Positions 19,156 through 28,673 of a stretch of DNA of 64,000 nucleotides are shown here, one piece after another. The DNA is from Chitinophaga costaii (lineage in GTDB: Bacteria > Bacteroidota > Bacteroidia > Chitinophagales > Chitinophagaceae). The stretch's first letter is position 1. Each line of letters starts with the position of its first letter. The position numbers and the translations under genes were made by a program. The DNA is taken from NCBI RefSeq assembly GCF_900094705.1, contig NZ_FMAR01000005.1:310001-374000 (forward strand), read 5' to 3'. The notes under the pieces were generated by a model. That model was not told the DNA's origin. It was given only the letters and a program-made list of their open reading frames with translations, and ran no database searches.

Positions 19156-21690
19156 TCAGCCACCTTGTAAAAATTTTGCCAGGTAAGGCGCCGTGCGGCT
19201 AGCGGGGTGCCGGGCCAGCTGTTCCGGTATTCCGGCAAATACGATAGTACCACCTTCTTCACCCGCGCCAGGCCCTACATCTATCACCCAATCGCTGCCG
19301 GCGATTACCCGCATATCATGTTCTACCACTATCACGGTATTGCCATTGGCCACCAGCCCCTCTAACTGGGCCACCAGGCGCTCCACATCGCTGGGATGCA
19401 GGCCGGTGGTAGGCTCGTCGAGCACATAGAAGGTGCTGCCATGGCTGGCGCGCTGCAGTTCTGTAGCCAGCTTAATGCGCTGGGCCTCACCCCCAGACAG
19501 TTCCGTGGCGGGCTGCCCCAGGCGCAGGTAACCCAAACCTACCTCCCGCAATACGTGCAGCGCCCTCCGAACGGGAACTTCTGTAGCAAAAAATTCATAC
19601 GCCTCCTGCACCGTCATGGCCAACACTTCGGCAATATTTTTACCCTGGTATTTAACTTCCAGGGTAGAGGCGTTGTAACGGCTGCCCTGGCAGGTAGGGC
19701 AGGGTGCATACACGCTGGGCAGGAAAAGCAATTCCACCATTACAAAGCCTTCGCCCTCGCAGGTTTCACAACGGCCCTTGGCCACGTTGAACGAAAAGCG
19801 GCCTGCATCGTAATGGCGGGCCTTGGCGGTTTTGGTAGCGGCAAAGAGTTTGCGCACGTGATCAAACAAGCCCGTGTAAGTAGCCAGGTTAGAGCGGGGC
19901 GTACGGCCAATGGGCTGCTGATCTACCTGCACCAGCCTTTTAATGCGATCCATACCGGCAGTAATGCGTCCGCCCAGGGTGAGCGGCGGCGGCGCATCCA
20001 GGGAGGCATCTTCTTCCGCAGGAGGGGTAGCCAGGCCCAGGGCATCGGCCACCAGTTCTACCAGCACCTGGCTTACCAGGCTGGATTTGCCTGAACCGGA
20101 AATGCCCGTTACGCTGGTCATAACGCCCAGCGGAAAAGCCACATCCAGGTGATGCAGGTTATTCCGCGATATATCTTTAAGCTGAAGCCAGCCCGCTGCC
20201 TCGCGGCGTGGGGGACTATTAAACGGACCGTCGGCAAACAAAAATGCGCGGGTACGGGAATCTGCCACATCCGCCAGTCCGGCGGGCGGACCGCTATACA
20301 GCACCCGCCCCCCTTCCGTACCTGCATCGGGCCCTACATCCACGATCCAATCGGCATGACGCACTACATCCAGTTCATGCTCCACCACGAAGAGTGAATT
20401 ACCGGAGGCTTTTAATTTGTCCAGCGCACGCAGCAGCGCTGCTGTATCTGCGGGATGCAATCCGGCAGAAGGTTCGTCCAGTACATACACCACGCCGAAT
20501 AAATTAGAGCGCACCTGGGTGGCCAGGCGCAGGCGCTGCAGCTCGCCGGGGGATAAGGTGGGCGTGCTGCGTTCCAGGGAAAGATATCCCAGTCCCAGGT
20601 CTAGCAGCACCTGCAAGCGACCCAGCAGATCTTCTGCAATGCGCTGCTTCACCAGCGCCTTCTCCGGATGTGCTGCATCGCGGGGCTGGTCTGCCCGTAA
20701 AATTTCCTCCATCAGGGCCGCTACCTTTGCCATTGGTAGCCGCGACATCTCTGCGATATCCAGTCCTGCAAACTTCACGTTCAGCGATGCCTGCTTAAGC
20801 CGCTTTCCATCGCATACCGGGCATGCTGCGCTTAGCATAAACTGCGATACCCGTTTTTTCATCAACGCACTTTGGGTATTGGCAAAGGTGTGCAGAATAT
20901 ACCGCTGCGCACCGGTGAAAGTACCCATGTAACTGGGTTCTTCCTTGCGTTTCAGCGCCCGCTGCGTTTGTTCCGGCGTAAGGCCGGCGTATACAGGTAC
21001 AGTGGGCGTTTCATCGGTAAACAGTATCCAGTCGCGTGTCTTTTTAGGCAAGTCTTTCCAGGGAATATCCACGTCAATCCCCATCGTCACCAGTATATCG
21101 CGCAGGTTCTGGCCCTGCCAGGCCGTGGGCCAGGCGGCCACGGCACGCTCGCGGATGGTGAGATGATTATCTGGCACCATGGTTTTTTCGGTTACTTCAT
21201 ACACCCGGCCCAGGCCATGGCAGTGCGGGCAGGCACCTTCCGGCGTATTGGGGGAAAAACCTTCTGCATAAACGATGGGCTGCCCTTTGGGATAAACGCC
21301 TGCCCGCGAGTACAGCATGCGCAGCAGGTTAGATAAGGTGGTAACGCTGCCCACAGAAGAGCGGGTAGTGGGCGCACCCCGTTGCTGCTGCAAAGCTACC
21401 GCCGGCGGTAAGCCATCAATCTCATCTACCTGGGGTACCTCCATCTGGTGAAACAGCCGCCGTGCATAGGGCGACACCGACTCCAGGTAGCGGCGCTGCG
21501 CTTCTGCATAAAGGGTTCCAAAGGCCAGGGACGACTTGCCACTGCCAGATACGCCGGTGAACACTACCAGTGCATCGCGGGGAATGTTTACGTCTACTTG
21601 TTGCAGGTTATGCTCGCGGGCTCCGCGCACGCGCACAAAACCGGAAAATTTTTGGGAATCGGCCATGGCGAAAGGGGGCGCAAAGAACAT
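19156..21690 (-). CDS. uvrA: Class II UvrA-like excinuclease ATPase
   Basis: The 844-residue protein has two ABC ATPase halves. The first shows GVSGSGKSSLAFGTLYAEAQ, a zinc site CPHCHGLGR, signature LSPGELQRLRLATQ and Walker B YVLDEPSAGLHP. The second shows GISGSGKSSL, the zinc site CETCEGEGF...CPTCQGSRY, LSGGEAQRIKLATEL and VLDEPTTGLHP. At about 100 residues shorter than canonical UvrA (about 940), with Walker A followed quickly by the first zinc site, it appears to lack the UvrB-binding insertion, as in class II UvrA proteins linked to tolerance of DNA-binding drugs. Met9 (ATG 21666) is an equally good start. Three repeats lie upstream. Confidence 0.88.
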   Translation of the reverse strand: MFFAPPFAMADSQKFSGFVRVRGAREHNLQQVDVNIPRDALVVFTGVSGSGKSSLAFGTLYAEAQRRYLESVSPYARRLFHQMEVPQVDEIDGLPPAVALQQQRGAPTTRSSVGSVTTLSNLLRMLYSRAGVYPKGQPIVYAEGFSPNTPEGACPHCHGLGRVYEVTEKTMVPDNHLTIRERAVAAWPTAWQGQNLRDILVTMGIDVDIPWKDLPKKTRDWILFTDETPTVPVYAGLTPEQTQRALKRKEEPSYMGTFTGAQRYILHTFANTQSALMKKRVSQFMLSAACPVCDGKRLKQASLNVKFAGLDIAEMSRLPMAKVAALMEEILRADQPRDAAHPEKALVKQRIAEDLLGRLQVLLDLGLGYLSLERSTPTLSPGELQRLRLATQVRSNLFGVVYVLDEPSAGLHPADTAALLRALDKLKASGNSLFVVEHELDVVRHADWIVDVGPDAGTEGGRVLYSGPPAGLADVADSRTRAFLFADGPFNSPPRREAAGWLQLKDISRNNLHHLDVAFPLGVMTSVTGISGSGKSSLVSQVLVELVADALGLATPPAEEDASLDAPPPLTLGGRITAGMDRIKRLVQVDQQPIGRTPRSNLATYTGLFDHVRKLFAATKTAKARHYDAGRFSFNVAKGRCETCEGEGFVMVELLFLPSVYAPCPTCQGSRYNASTLEVKYQGKNIAEVLAMTVQEAYEFFATEVPVRRALHVLREVGLGYLRLGQPATELSGGEAQRIKLATELQRASHGSTFYVLDEPTTGLHPSDVERLVAQLEGLVANGNTVIVVEHDMRVIAGSDWVIDVGPGAGEEGGTIVFAGIPEQLARHPASRTAPYLAKFLQGG

Positions 21691-21728
21691 GCCGCCGCTT
21701 TCAACGGCGCTTACCGCTGGGAGATGTA

Positions 21729-21892
21729 ATTGTTATAACCGGTCTTTTGAAAGGTAAATGCAGGCGGATTGTTTATCTATAGGTACGTTAATGATTGTTA
21801 TAACCGGTCTTTTGAAAGGTAAATGCCGGCAAGAGCCTTGTTTTTAAGCAGATTTAACAATTGTTATAACCGGTCTTTTGAAAGGTAAATGC
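21729..21892. repeat. Three identical 33-bp direct repeats upstream of uvrA
   Basis: Identical 33-bp units occupy 21729-21761, 21794-21826 and 21860-21892, starting ATTGTTATAACCGGTC and ending AAAGGTAAATGC. The next bases (AGG, CGG, CGG) are nearly shared too. The 32- and 33-bp segments between them are unrelated. The period is 65-66 bp. Each unit contains CTTTTGAAAG, and read towards uvrA a TACCTTTC box close to the -7 element. They could be tandem promoters or regulator sites for uvrA. They are not a CRISPR array as far as can be told. Confidence 0.9.
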
Positions 21893-22347
21893 CGGTTTCC
21901 CTTATCATTTCTTTTTACAGGGCAGCAATTACCCGGTCATATTTGCCTGTCATCTTTCTTTTGACTTTATAAGGTAAAGATCAGTCTTATTAGCCTTCTG
22001 ACGGATATACGGCTAGCCCTGCACAATAAGGGTCATGGATAGCGTACTAAAAACACAAATACCTAGACTAAATATATTACATTTAATTTATATATAATAT
22101 TGAAGAACGGGGTAATTACGTACGTAAAAATGGGAAAATCATTGTCAATTAAGTATTTCCACGACTAACAACCATTCATATTATAATAAAATATATCTGA
22201 TATAAAATACAAACACTTATGAAAAATTTGGCCTTTCCAGACAAAAAATGCTTGTTTTAACCAACTCAACGCGTAATTTTATACTTAAGTAGATCTACCG
22301 TCAACCAAAATTATTACCTAAGTAATTCACCATCCAAACACACATTT
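21893..22347. other. AT-rich intergenic region before the urea operon
   Basis: No gene is visible. The stretch from about 22020 is strongly AT-rich and contains the candidate promoter at 22252-22281. Confidence 0.55.
22252..22281 (+). promoter_or_regulatory. Candidate promoter of the porin-urt operon
   Basis: TTG (22252-22254), a 19-nt gap and TAATTTTA (22274-22281) match the -33/-7 pattern with one mismatch. The leader to the porin gene would be about 60 nt. Confidence 0.45.
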
Positions 22348-23685
22348 ATGAAAATCTTTCATATTGCCATCCTGTTAATTGGCCTTACTACCCTGAGCCC
22401 ACTGGTATGGGCAGGCGACGGCACTCACCCGCCCAAAAAGAAAAGCGGCAAGAAAAGAGGGACTTTCCTGCTGGAACTGCCAGCTTCCCTGAATACCTCC
22501 CCAGTGGATTCCGTAAAACGCAAACCAGATTCCATTGAGGCCCGCCTCACCACTGCCCCGGCAGAAGAGGCGCCTTTTAAGCCCAGCATACAGGTAGGCG
22601 CTATCGTTCATATGTTTGCCTCCGCAGAGCAAAGTGGCTTTGGCGCACCCAGTACCGATGCCGACAGCAAGGGTTGGAATAAAGGCTTTTCGGTGTACCG
22701 CGCCCGTGTATTGGTGGGCGGGCAGCTTTCCAAAAAAGGCAGCTTTTTTATGGAAACAGATCTCCCCTCCGCCATCGGCACCCAACTAAGCAGCGGCGTT
22801 AAGAATGTAAAAGTGGCGCCCATTATCCTGGATGCGCAGTACGAGTATGATTTTGCTAACGCCTTTTCCCTGGTGGCCGGTATGCAACTGGTATCCAATA
22901 ACCGCAACGGCCTGCAAGGAGCCGGTGGACTCATGGCCAACGACTTTACGTATTTCCAGTACCCTTATAACCTGTTTGCCAACAGCCCGCTGCAAGGCAA
23001 CTTTGGCCGCGACCTGGGCGTAAACGCCCGTGGCTTCCTGGCCAATGACAAGCTGGAATACCGTGTAGGCGTATTCACCGGCCGCAATATAGACGGCGGC
23101 GCACCCCTGCGCACCGTGGGCCGGGTAGTGTATAACTTCCTGGACCCGGACAAAGATTATTACTATGCGGGCACTAAGCTGGGTAAAGGCAAAACACTGT
23201 CCTGGGGCGCCGGCTGGGACGAGCAGGCCAGTTATTACAACTTCAGCACCGACGTGTTTTTCGATCATCCCCTGGGCGATGCCGGTTCGCTTACACTTAA
23301 TGCCGCCTTCCAGTACATGACCGGCGGCACTAACCTGGACTCGAAATATTCTTTTGCCACCCTCATTCCAAAACAAACTGTACAATATCTCGAATTGGGG
23401 TATTATTTTAAGGAGCCGAAACTTCAGCCCTGGATCCGGTTCGAAAATCAGCACATTGATGCCGCAGCGGAACAAACCAATGGCGTGGACCCTTCTGCTT
23501 ACAATAAGCTTAATTCTTCTGCTGTATATGGAGGCGGTCTGAATTACTTCTTTAACGGTTCCACCACTAACCTGCGCCTGTCTTACACCGCACGGTCGTA
23601 CCACGTAGCCACGCCCACTGAAGGCGTCTACGATAAGCAAACCTATGGCCAGGTATGGCTACAGGTGCAGTTCTTTATTTTCTAA
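22348..23685 (+). CDS. Phosphate-selective-type porin preceding the urea transporter
   Basis: The 445-residue protein has a signal peptide (ending VWAG at about 23), a basic Lys-rich stretch (PPKKKSGKKRG, about 28-40) and then a porin barrel from about 85. Features fit the OprO/OprP-type porin family: GFSVYRARVLVGGQL, repeated short strands, NFGRDLGVNARG, and a C-terminal strand ending QVQFFIF. It lies 54 bases before urtA on the same strand, so it is likely the outer-membrane entry for urea or a short amide. Substrate assignment rests on context. Confidence 0.8.
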   Translation: MKIFHIAILLIGLTTLSPLVWAGDGTHPPKKKSGKKRGTFLLELPASLNTSPVDSVKRKPDSIEARLTTAPAEEAPFKPSIQVGAIVHMFASAEQSGFGAPSTDADSKGWNKGFSVYRARVLVGGQLSKKGSFFMETDLPSAIGTQLSSGVKNVKVAPIILDAQYEYDFANAFSLVAGMQLVSNNRNGLQGAGGLMANDFTYFQYPYNLFANSPLQGNFGRDLGVNARGFLANDKLEYRVGVFTGRNIDGGAPLRTVGRVVYNFLDPDKDYYYAGTKLGKGKTLSWGAGWDEQASYYNFSTDVFFDHPLGDAGSLTLNAAFQYMTGGTNLDSKYSFATLIPKQTVQYLELGYYFKEPKLQPWIRFENQHIDAAAEQTNGVDPSAYNKLNSSAVYGGGLNYFFNGSTTNLRLSYTARSYHVATPTEGVYDKQTYGQVWLQVQFFIF

Positions 23686-23739
23686 ACCTGTTTTTCAACC
23701 AACAATTCAAACTCGCTCTATCATTCACAAATTATTACC

Positions 23740-25062
23740 ATGAAACTTAGCTTCCCATCCACCATCAAGGCGCTTTCTTTCCCCCTGCTGGGCCTTGCCT
23801 TGGCCTTCAGTGCCTGTAATAGCAGCAGCCATAAAAGCGGCACCACCGATTCTACCGCCACCACGCAGGAAACGGTGAAGATCGGGGTACTGCACTCCCT
23901 GAGTGGCACGATGGCCATTTCCGAAGTATCGCTCAAAGACGCGGTGCAAATGGCCGTAGACGAGATCAATGCCAAAGGCGGTGTGCTGGGCAAAAAAATA
24001 GAACCCGTGATCGTAGACCCGGCTTCCGACTGGGACCTCTTTGCCGAGAAAGCCAAGGAACTATTGTTGGAGAAAAAAGTGGCCGCCGTTTTCGGCTGCT
24101 GGACATCGGTATCCCGCAAGTCGGTGCTGCCCGTGTTTGAGGAAAACAATGGCCTGCTGTTTTACCCCGTGCAATATGAAGGCGAAGAATGCTCCAACAA
24201 CGTGATCGCCACCGGCGCCACGCCCAACCAGCAATTGATACCTGCTGCCGAATACCTCATGAGTGAAAAGGGCGGTGGTTATAAAAAGTTTTACCTGCTG
24301 GGCACCGACTATGTATTTCCCCGCACAGCTAATAAAATCCTGAAGGCTTACCTCTTGTCTAAAGGCGTACCTAAGGAAAATATCATTGAAGAATATACCC
24401 CCTTCCATCACCAGGATTACCAGACCATTGTGTCTAAAGTAAAACGCTTTGCCGCAGATGGAAAGGCTTGCGTGCTCTCTACCATCAATGGCGATTCCAA
24501 CGTGCCCTTCTACAAGGAATTTGCCAACCAGGGCCTCAGCGCTGCCACCTGCCCTATCATGGCCTTCTCCGTGGCAGAAGATGAACTTCGTTCTATGGAT
24601 ACAGAATTCCTGGTAGGACACCTCGCTGCCTGGAACTACTTCCAGTCGGTAGACCTGCCGGAAAACAAGGAATTTGTTGCCAACTTCAAGGCCTTTTGCG
24701 AAAAGAAAGGCCTGCCTGGCGGCAACAAGCGCGTAACCGATGATCCGATCTGCTGGGCATATACCGGCGTATACCTCTGGGCCAAGGCCGCAGAAAAAGC
24801 AGGATCTTTTGACGTAGCCAAAGTACGCTCCGCACTGGCCGGACTGGCATTTGACTCTCCAGACGGTGTAGTGAAAATGGATGCCGGCAACCACCACCTC
24901 GCCAAACCGGTGATCATCGGCGAAATAAAACCAGACGGACAGTTCGACATTATCTCCAAAACCGACAGCCTGGTTACGCCGCAGCCTTTCTCTCCATTGA
25001 CTTCTCCCAATAAAGGATGCGACTGGACTTCCCACCAGGGCGTTTATACCATCAGTAAATAA
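23740..25062 (+). CDS. urtA: Urea ABC transporter substrate-binding lipoprotein UrtA
   Basis: The 440-residue protein carries a lipobox (LAFSAC, Cys26), then the type I periplasmic-binding fold. Family-specific stretches are [35 protein letters not shown] and [17 protein letters not shown], which match UrtA of cyanobacteria and proteobacteria very closely. It captures urea in the periplasm and delivers it to UrtB/UrtC. Here it is a lipoprotein rather than a free periplasmic protein. A strong terminator follows directly, which should make urtA more abundant than the other urt transcripts. Confidence 0.93.
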   Translation: MKLSFPSTIKALSFPLLGLALAFSACNSSSHKSGTTDSTATTQETVKIGVLHSLSGTMAISEVSLKDAVQMAVDEINAKGGVLGKKIEPVIVDPASDWDLFAEKAKELLLEKKVAAVFGCWTSVSRKSVLPVFEENNGLLFYPVQYEGEECSNNVIATGATPNQQLIPAAEYLMSEKGGGYKKFYLLGTDYVFPRTANKILKAYLLSKGVPKENIIEEYTPFHHQDYQTIVSKVKRFAADGKACVLSTINGDSNVPFYKEFANQGLSAATCPIMAFSVAEDELRSMDTEFLVGHLAAWNYFQSVDLPENKEFVANFKAFCEKKGLPGGNKRVTDDPICWAYTGVYLWAKAAEKAGSFDVAKVRSALAGLAFDSPDGVVKMDAGNHHLAKPVIIGEIKPDGQFDIISKTDSLVTPQPFSPLTSPNKGCDWTSHQGVYTISK

Positions 25063-25070
25063 TTGTAGCA

Positions 25071-25105
25071 CAGTTCCGCCACTGCGGTGGCGGAACTGTT
25101 TTTTT
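25071..25105 (+). terminator. Strong terminator between urtA and urtB
   Basis: A perfect 12-bp GC-rich stem (25071-25082 with 25087-25098), a TGCG loop and seven T residues form a textbook intrinsic terminator 8 bases after the urtA stop, inside the operon. Confidence 0.92.
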
Positions 25106-25160
25106 ATCCTAACCGTTTTGCCATTGATAAAATGATTTTCTGGAAATTTTACCCGATCGT

Positions 25161-26816
25161 ATGAAGACAGTGAGGATTACAGGGCTTTTTATTTTCTGCT
25201 TATTATTCCAGCGCCCTTTGTTGCGCGCACAAACTGATAGCACCGGCATATACCTTCGTTATATCCTGGACGGTTCCGATTCGCTCTGCGGAGTGGGCAT
25301 ATCCCGGCTTGTGGCCCTGCGGCCTACAGAGGCTTTCCCCTTATTACGGGCCATCAACGACATGCGCCTGTACCGCCTTAACGGCCAACCCGTGACCCCC
25401 CAAAGCGACGAACCCACAGCGATAGACAGCGGCAAGGTGTTGTTACTTTCTTTACTACCTCCTTATCAACTGGTGAACGACGATCATGGCCATCCTGCTA
25501 CTACCGGCAGTTCCGGCCTTACCGAAGTAAAGATATCCCGTGGCAACCGCCTGTTGCTCACGCCTGTGCTGCCTTTGCTCAATTTATTCAGCACTACGCC
25601 ACAAAAAAGAATACTTGCTTACAGCCAGTTACAACAAAACCAACAAATAGACCAGTTGCCCTACCTACAGGCGGCGCTGGCACAGGAAACCGATGCAGAA
25701 GCCCTTCGTACGGGCAAAGACATTTATTACAGCCTGCAATTGCAGCACGCCCAACATGCGGCTACGGCCAGGGCTTACATAGACAGCATTGTAATGAACT
25801 GGAGCGACAATGCCGCCACCATGTTGCGCACCTATGCACACAACGGCACGCTGGGCAAAGACCTGAATGCCTATACGGCACAACAGGCCGTGGCATTGGA
25901 AACCCGGTACGACCGGCTGCAAAAAATTCAAAACTTTTTCAGCGGATTAAGCCTGGGCAGTATTTTAATTTTAATTGCACTGGGCCTTTCCATCGTGTAT
26001 GGGCTGGCCGGCATTATCAACATGGCGCATGGTGAGTTTCTTATGATAGGGGCGTATACCACCTATGTCGTGCAGTGTATTTTCGGGAACATCTTTCACT
26101 CCCATTCAGACTGGGCTTTCTTTATATCACTGCCCGTATCCTTTGTCGTGGCGGGACTTTTGGGCCTGTTACTGGAAAGGCTGGTGATCCGCCACCTGTA
26201 CAGCAAACCGCTGGAAAGCCTCCTGGCCACCTGGGGCGTAAGCCTCATTCTGATACAAGCGGCGCGCAGTATTTTCGGCGATCTCACAGCCGTGAAAACG
26301 CCTACGGTACTATCCGGCGGTTGGCAAATATTGCCCCATCTGGTACTGCCTTACAACCGCATTTTCATCATTACCCTTACCACCGGTGTGGTGGCCCTCA
26401 CCTACGGCATGTTATACCGTACCCGCCTGGGCATGCAGATACGCGCCGTAACCCAGAACCGGCAAATGAGCGCCTGCCTGGGCATAGAAACCCGGCGCGT
26501 GGCGGCAGTAACTTTTTTCATTGGCTCCGGGCTGGCCGGCATTGCCGGCTGCGCCATGACGCTGATAGGCAACGTGGTGCCGGATATGGGCCAGACCTAC
26601 ATTGTAGATTCCTTCCTGGTAGTGGTAACGGGCGGTGTGGGTAAATTGGCAGGTACTATTGTGGCGGGCCTGGGCATTGGCTTCCTGACTAAGTTATTTG
26701 AATCGTTTTTCCAGGCCGTATACGGCAAAGTGTTTATCCTGCTGTTCATTATGTTATTCATGCAATACAAGCCCAAGGGACTGTTTCCCGACAAGGGCCG
26801 GCTTGCGGAAGATTAA
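25161..26816 (+). CDS. urtB: Urea ABC transporter permease UrtB
   Basis: The 551-residue protein has a signal-like N-terminus, an extra-cytoplasmic N-terminal region of about 250 residues with helical repeats, and then a LivH-type permease domain (about 265-545) with stretches such as LGLSIVYGLAGIINMAHGEFLMIGAYTTY and, near the end, GVGKLAGTIVAGLGIGFLTK. The long N-terminal region is a known trait of UrtB and separates it from LivH. It forms the membrane channel with UrtC. It begins 56 bases after the internal terminator, so its transcription is either read-through or from its own start. Confidence 0.92.
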   Translation: MKTVRITGLFIFCLLFQRPLLRAQTDSTGIYLRYILDGSDSLCGVGISRLVALRPTEAFPLLRAINDMRLYRLNGQPVTPQSDEPTAIDSGKVLLLSLLPPYQLVNDDHGHPATTGSSGLTEVKISRGNRLLLTPVLPLLNLFSTTPQKRILAYSQLQQNQQIDQLPYLQAALAQETDAEALRTGKDIYYSLQLQHAQHAATARAYIDSIVMNWSDNAATMLRTYAHNGTLGKDLNAYTAQQAVALETRYDRLQKIQNFFSGLSLGSILILIALGLSIVYGLAGIINMAHGEFLMIGAYTTYVVQCIFGNIFHSHSDWAFFISLPVSFVVAGLLGLLLERLVIRHLYSKPLESLLATWGVSLILIQAARSIFGDLTAVKTPTVLSGGWQILPHLVLPYNRIFIITLTTGVVALTYGMLYRTRLGMQIRAVTQNRQMSACLGIETRRVAAVTFFIGSGLAGIAGCAMTLIGNVVPDMGQTYIVDSFLVVVTGGVGKLAGTIVAGLGIGFLTKLFESFFQAVYGKVFILLFIMLFMQYKPKGLFPDKGRLAED

Positions 26817-26825
26817 TTGTTTTGT

Positions 26826-27899
26826 ATGAAAAAGAAAGACCTTATTTACTATATCATTTTCCTACTGGTGTTTGCTGTGATACTGCCGCTGGGCCATGTA
26901 GCCGGGCTGGTCAGCACCAACACCATTTCTTTGTGGGGACGTTACTTTTGCTTTGCCATCGCGGCATTGGGCATTGACCTGATCTGGGGCTATACGGGCA
27001 TTCTCTCCATGTGCCAAGCCTTTTTCTTTTGTTTGGGCAGTTATGGCATAGCCATGCACATGTTACTCAAAACCACTGCCGCCAATGGCGCTACCGTACC
27101 GGATTTTATGGTGTGGAACAAAATAGAAACGCTGCCCCTGGCCTGGATACCCTTCCAATCTTCCGGCCTTACCCTGGTCTTATGCCTGGTGGTGCCGGCA
27201 TTGTTTGCCTTCCTAATAGGCTATGTATTATTCCGCAGCCGCATTAAAGGGGTGTACATGGCCATTATTACACAGGCACTGGCCCTGGCCATGTGGTTGT
27301 TGTTTCTGCGCAATGAAACCAAACTGGGTGGCACCAACGGGCTCACCGATTTCAAGACCCTGCTGGGTTTTCGTTTAGCCGACACCGGTACCAAGATGGC
27401 ATTGTATGGGCTATCGCTGGCGGTGCTGTGTGGGGCTTATTTTTTATGTAACCGTATGGTGCATTCCAAGTTCGGAAAGGTACTCCTGGCCATCCGCGAC
27501 AGCGAGTCGCGCATTAGTTATGCGGCGTATAATGTGAACGACTATAAGCTGGCCGTATTTGTGGTAGCAGCGCTGCTGGCGGCCGTGGCGGGCATGTTGT
27601 ACGTGCCGCAGACCGGCATCATCACCCCCGGGCGTATGGATGTAAAAGCTTCCGTGGAAATGGTGATGTGGGTAGCCCTGGGTGGGCGGGGTAATCTGAA
27701 AGGTGCTGTGATCGGGGCTTTGCTGGTAAACTACCTGTACAGTATTTGCACCAGCCTGTTTCCCGATTCCTGGTTATATATTTTAGGCTTCTTCTTCGTA
27801 ATCACGGTACTCTTCTTCGACAAGGGGCTGGTGGGCGTGGTAGATATGGCCTGGCAAAAGTGGACGGCCTACAAACTGCGGCGGGCCGCAATTTCCTGA
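26826..27899 (+). CDS. urtC: Urea ABC transporter permease UrtC
   Basis: I use ATG 26826, nine bases downstream of a possible TTG start. The 357-residue protein is a LivM-type permease with about ten membrane helices and the conserved blocks YTGILSMCQAFFFCLGSYG, ETKLGGTNGLTDF and AIRDSESRISYAAYNVNDYK, the last being the cytoplasmic coupling region. It pairs with UrtB and starts 9 bases after its stop. Confidence 0.92.
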   Translation: MKKKDLIYYIIFLLVFAVILPLGHVAGLVSTNTISLWGRYFCFAIAALGIDLIWGYTGILSMCQAFFFCLGSYGIAMHMLLKTTAANGATVPDFMVWNKIETLPLAWIPFQSSGLTLVLCLVVPALFAFLIGYVLFRSRIKGVYMAIITQALALAMWLLFLRNETKLGGTNGLTDFKTLLGFRLADTGTKMALYGLSLAVLCGAYFLCNRMVHSKFGKVLLAIRDSESRISYAAYNVNDYKLAVFVVAALLAAVAGMLYVPQTGIITPGRMDVKASVEMVMWVALGGRGNLKGAVIGALLVNYLYSICTSLFPDSWLYILGFFFVITVLFFDKGLVGVVDMAWQKWTAYKLRRAAIS

Positions 27900-27917
27900 C
27901 TATAAAACTGATCCTGT

Positions 27918-28673
27918 ATGTTACTCAGTGTAAAAGATTTGGCGGTGTCTTTCGGCGGTGTACATGCACTGGCCCTTTCACAATTTTCCCTGCGCGACAA
28001 AGAACTGCGCGTTATCATAGGGCCCAATGGAGCGGGCAAGTCTACCTTCCTGGACATTCTCTGCGGCAAAACCAAGGCCGACAAGGGGCAGGTGTTTTTT
28101 AACGACACCCTCATCACTGGCAAAACTGAAGTGCAGATTGCGCGGCTGGGCATAGGCCGCAAGTTTCAAAAGCCTTCGGTATTTCCCGGACTTTCTGTTT
28201 ACGACAACCTGCTGCTGGCCGCCCGCATGAAAAAAGACATTTTCTCTTCCCTGTTTTTCAAAGCCACCCGTGAACTGAACGACCGCCTGCATCAAGTGGC
28301 GGAAAAAGTTGGGTTGGTACCCCAGTTGCAAAAACTGGCCGGCTCCCTGTCCCATGGGCAGCAGCAGTGGTTAGAAATAGCCATCGTGGTGCTACAGGAT
28401 CCTAAACTGATGCTGGTAGACGAGCCGGCAGCAGGCCTTTCTACGGAAGAAACTGAAAAAACCGGCGCCCTGCTGCTGGAGCTATCCAACGATCACAGCA
28501 TCATCGTGATAGAGCATGATATGCAATTTGTGCAGCAGATAGCAAAAGAGCGTGTAACCGTACTCGTTAGTGGCAGGTTGCTCATGGAAGACACCTTTTC
28601 CGTGGTCCGGAACGATCAGCGGGTGATTGATTGTTACCTGGGCCGCACCAACCCTCAACTGGAAATAATATGA
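27918..28673 (+). CDS. urtD: Urea ABC transporter ATPase UrtD
   Basis: The 251-residue ATPase has Walker A GPNGAGKST, Q-loop region GRKFQKPSVF, a signature region LSHGQQQWLEIAIVV and Walker B LMLVDEPAAGLS, followed by the switch histidine in VIEHDM. LSHGQQQWLEI is typical of UrtD and separates it from LivG. It powers urea import. Its stop overlaps the start of urtE by 4 bases (ATGA). Confidence 0.92.
   Translation: MLLSVKDLAVSFGGVHALALSQFSLRDKELRVIIGPNGAGKSTFLDILCGKTKADKGQVFFNDTLITGKTEVQIARLGIGRKFQKPSVFPGLSVYDNLLLAARMKKDIFSSLFFKATRELNDRLHQVAEKVGLVPQLQKLAGSLSHGQQQWLEIAIVVLQDPKLMLVDEPAAGLSTEETEKTGALLLELSNDHSIIVIEHDMQFVQQIAKERVTVLVSGRLLMEDTFSVVRNDQRVIDCYLGRTNPQLEII

Noticed and set aside
21729-21892. 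Small CRISPR array
   Set aside because: Repeat and spacer lengths fit, but there are only three repeats, no cas genes in the window and a placement directly before uvrA, with promoter-like content.
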